From Pseudomonas sp. (GTDB taxonomy: Bacteria; Pseudomonadota; Gammaproteobacteria; Pseudomonadales; Pseudomonadaceae), in contig JARDZH010000084.1 of the NCBI GenBank assembly GCA_029240955.1, positions 1-7,254 of the forward strand: 7,254 nucleotides of DNA, written 5' to 3'. Positions 6,959 to 7,254 of the stretch are shown piece by piece (position 1 is the first letter of the stretch; the number at the start of each line of letters is the position of its first letter). The notes under the pieces were generated by a model. That model was not told where the DNA came from, searched no databases, and saw only the letters and a list, made by a program, of their open reading frames with translations. The position numbers were made by a program, and so were the translations under genes.

Positions 6959-6977
6959 CCGGCGAACCATGCGCCGG
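6959..6977 (-). repeat. Small stem-loop between binding-protein and permease genes
   Basis: A perfect 6-bp GC-only inverted repeat, CCGGCG (6959-6964) and CGCCGG (6972-6977), with a 7-base loop. It has no T run and sits between the binding-protein stop codon and the DppB-like start. Hairpins in this position often protect the binding-protein part of the message or partly attenuate read-through, giving more binding protein than permease. That function is an inference from position; in GC-rich DNA a 6-bp match could also be chance. Confidence 0.35.
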
Positions 6978-6996
6978 TCGGCCTTCAGTACCTTGT

Positions 6997-7254
6997 TCAT
7001 TTGAACGCGACGTCGGCCAGACGGATCAGACCGTCCGGGTTCGGGACGAAGCCTGTGATCTTGCTGTTCATGGCAATGATCCGCGGGTCGAAATACAGGT
7101 AAGTGGTCGGCACATCGGTGGCCAGCAGGCGCAACGCCTGGAAGTACAGTGCCTGACGCTGGGCTTCGTCGTTGACTGCACGAGCCTGATTCAGCAACTC
7201 GTCGAGTTTCGGATCGCAGAACCGGCCGTCGTTCTGACCGCCGTGGCAGGTCAC
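6997..7254 (-). CDS. ABC transporter family-5 substrate-binding protein, C-terminal part (5' end outside window)
   Basis: The open frame enters from the right edge of the window, so only the last 85 residues are seen and the first codon (GTG) is internal. They fit the C-terminus of SBP_bac_5 (DppA/OppA/GsiB-like) periplasmic proteins: a Gly-Gly-Asn-containing segment with FCDPKLDELLNQARAV, then the helix NDEAQRQALYFQALRLLATD, the strand VPTTYLYFDPRIIAMN that normally reads as 'P.i.l.....a....v.G', and the terminal GFVPNPDGLIRLADVAFK. The protein would capture a peptide-like ligand in the periplasm and deliver it to the two permeases downstream. Two Cys residues (in TCHGGQ and RFCDP) are close together and could form a disulfide, as in many periplasmic binding proteins of this class. 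The ligand cannot be read from this fragment. Confidence 0.85.
   Translation of the reverse strand: MTCHGGQNDGRFCDPKLDELLNQARAVNDEAQRQALYFQALRLLATDVPTTYLYFDPRIIAMNSKITGFVPNPDGLIRLADVAFK

Noticed and set aside
6995..7006. Short palindrome GTTCA-TT-TGAAC at the end of the binding-protein gene
   Set aside because: A 5-bp arm overlapping the stop codon is too short to separate from chance, and there is no T run.

Overview
The window looks like chromosomal DNA of a pseudomonad or close gammaproteobacterial relative. This is inferred from the GC-rich sequence with strong third-position GC bias, compact operons, and a SiaABCD-type c-di-GMP switch, which is best known from Pseudomonas aeruginosa. 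No genus-specific marker was tested. There is no mobile element, RNA gene or CRISPR array, and no gene-free stretch longer than 92 bases.

Left half, plus strand (1-3431). The window opens inside a gene for a PhnD-type periplasmic substrate-binding protein; only its C-terminal 116 residues are present. After a 92-base AT-rich gap comes a compact four-gene operon. It encodes a soluble PP2C/SpoIIE phosphatase with an N-terminal CBS-like region, a SiaB-type GHKL kinase, a SiaC-type (DUF1987) regulatory phosphoprotein and a SiaD-type GGDEF diguanylate cyclase. In the known Sia pathway, kinase and phosphatase set the phosphorylation of one Thr on SiaC, and unphosphorylated SiaC binds and activates the cyclase. 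Here the membrane-bound HAMP sensor phosphatase of the classical system is replaced by a cytosolic CBS-phosphatase, and the cyclase has no RxxD inhibitory site. A 13-bp perfect hairpin flanked by A and T runs ends this operon and the convergent one.

Right half, minus strand (7254 down to 3491). Reading in the direction of transcription, this holds the C-terminus of a family-5 (peptide/glutathione type) substrate-binding protein, a DppB/GsiC-type permease, a DppC/GsiD-type permease coupled by a TGATG overlap, and a gamma-glutamyltransferase-family Ntn-hydrolase with no visible signal peptide. The likely job is import of a small peptide or gamma-glutamyl compound followed by cytosolic hydrolysis or transpeptidation. 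The ATPase subunits are not in the window.

The most interesting unit is the variant Sia switch with its CBS-type phosphatase and the neighbouring PhnD-like protein as a possible input.
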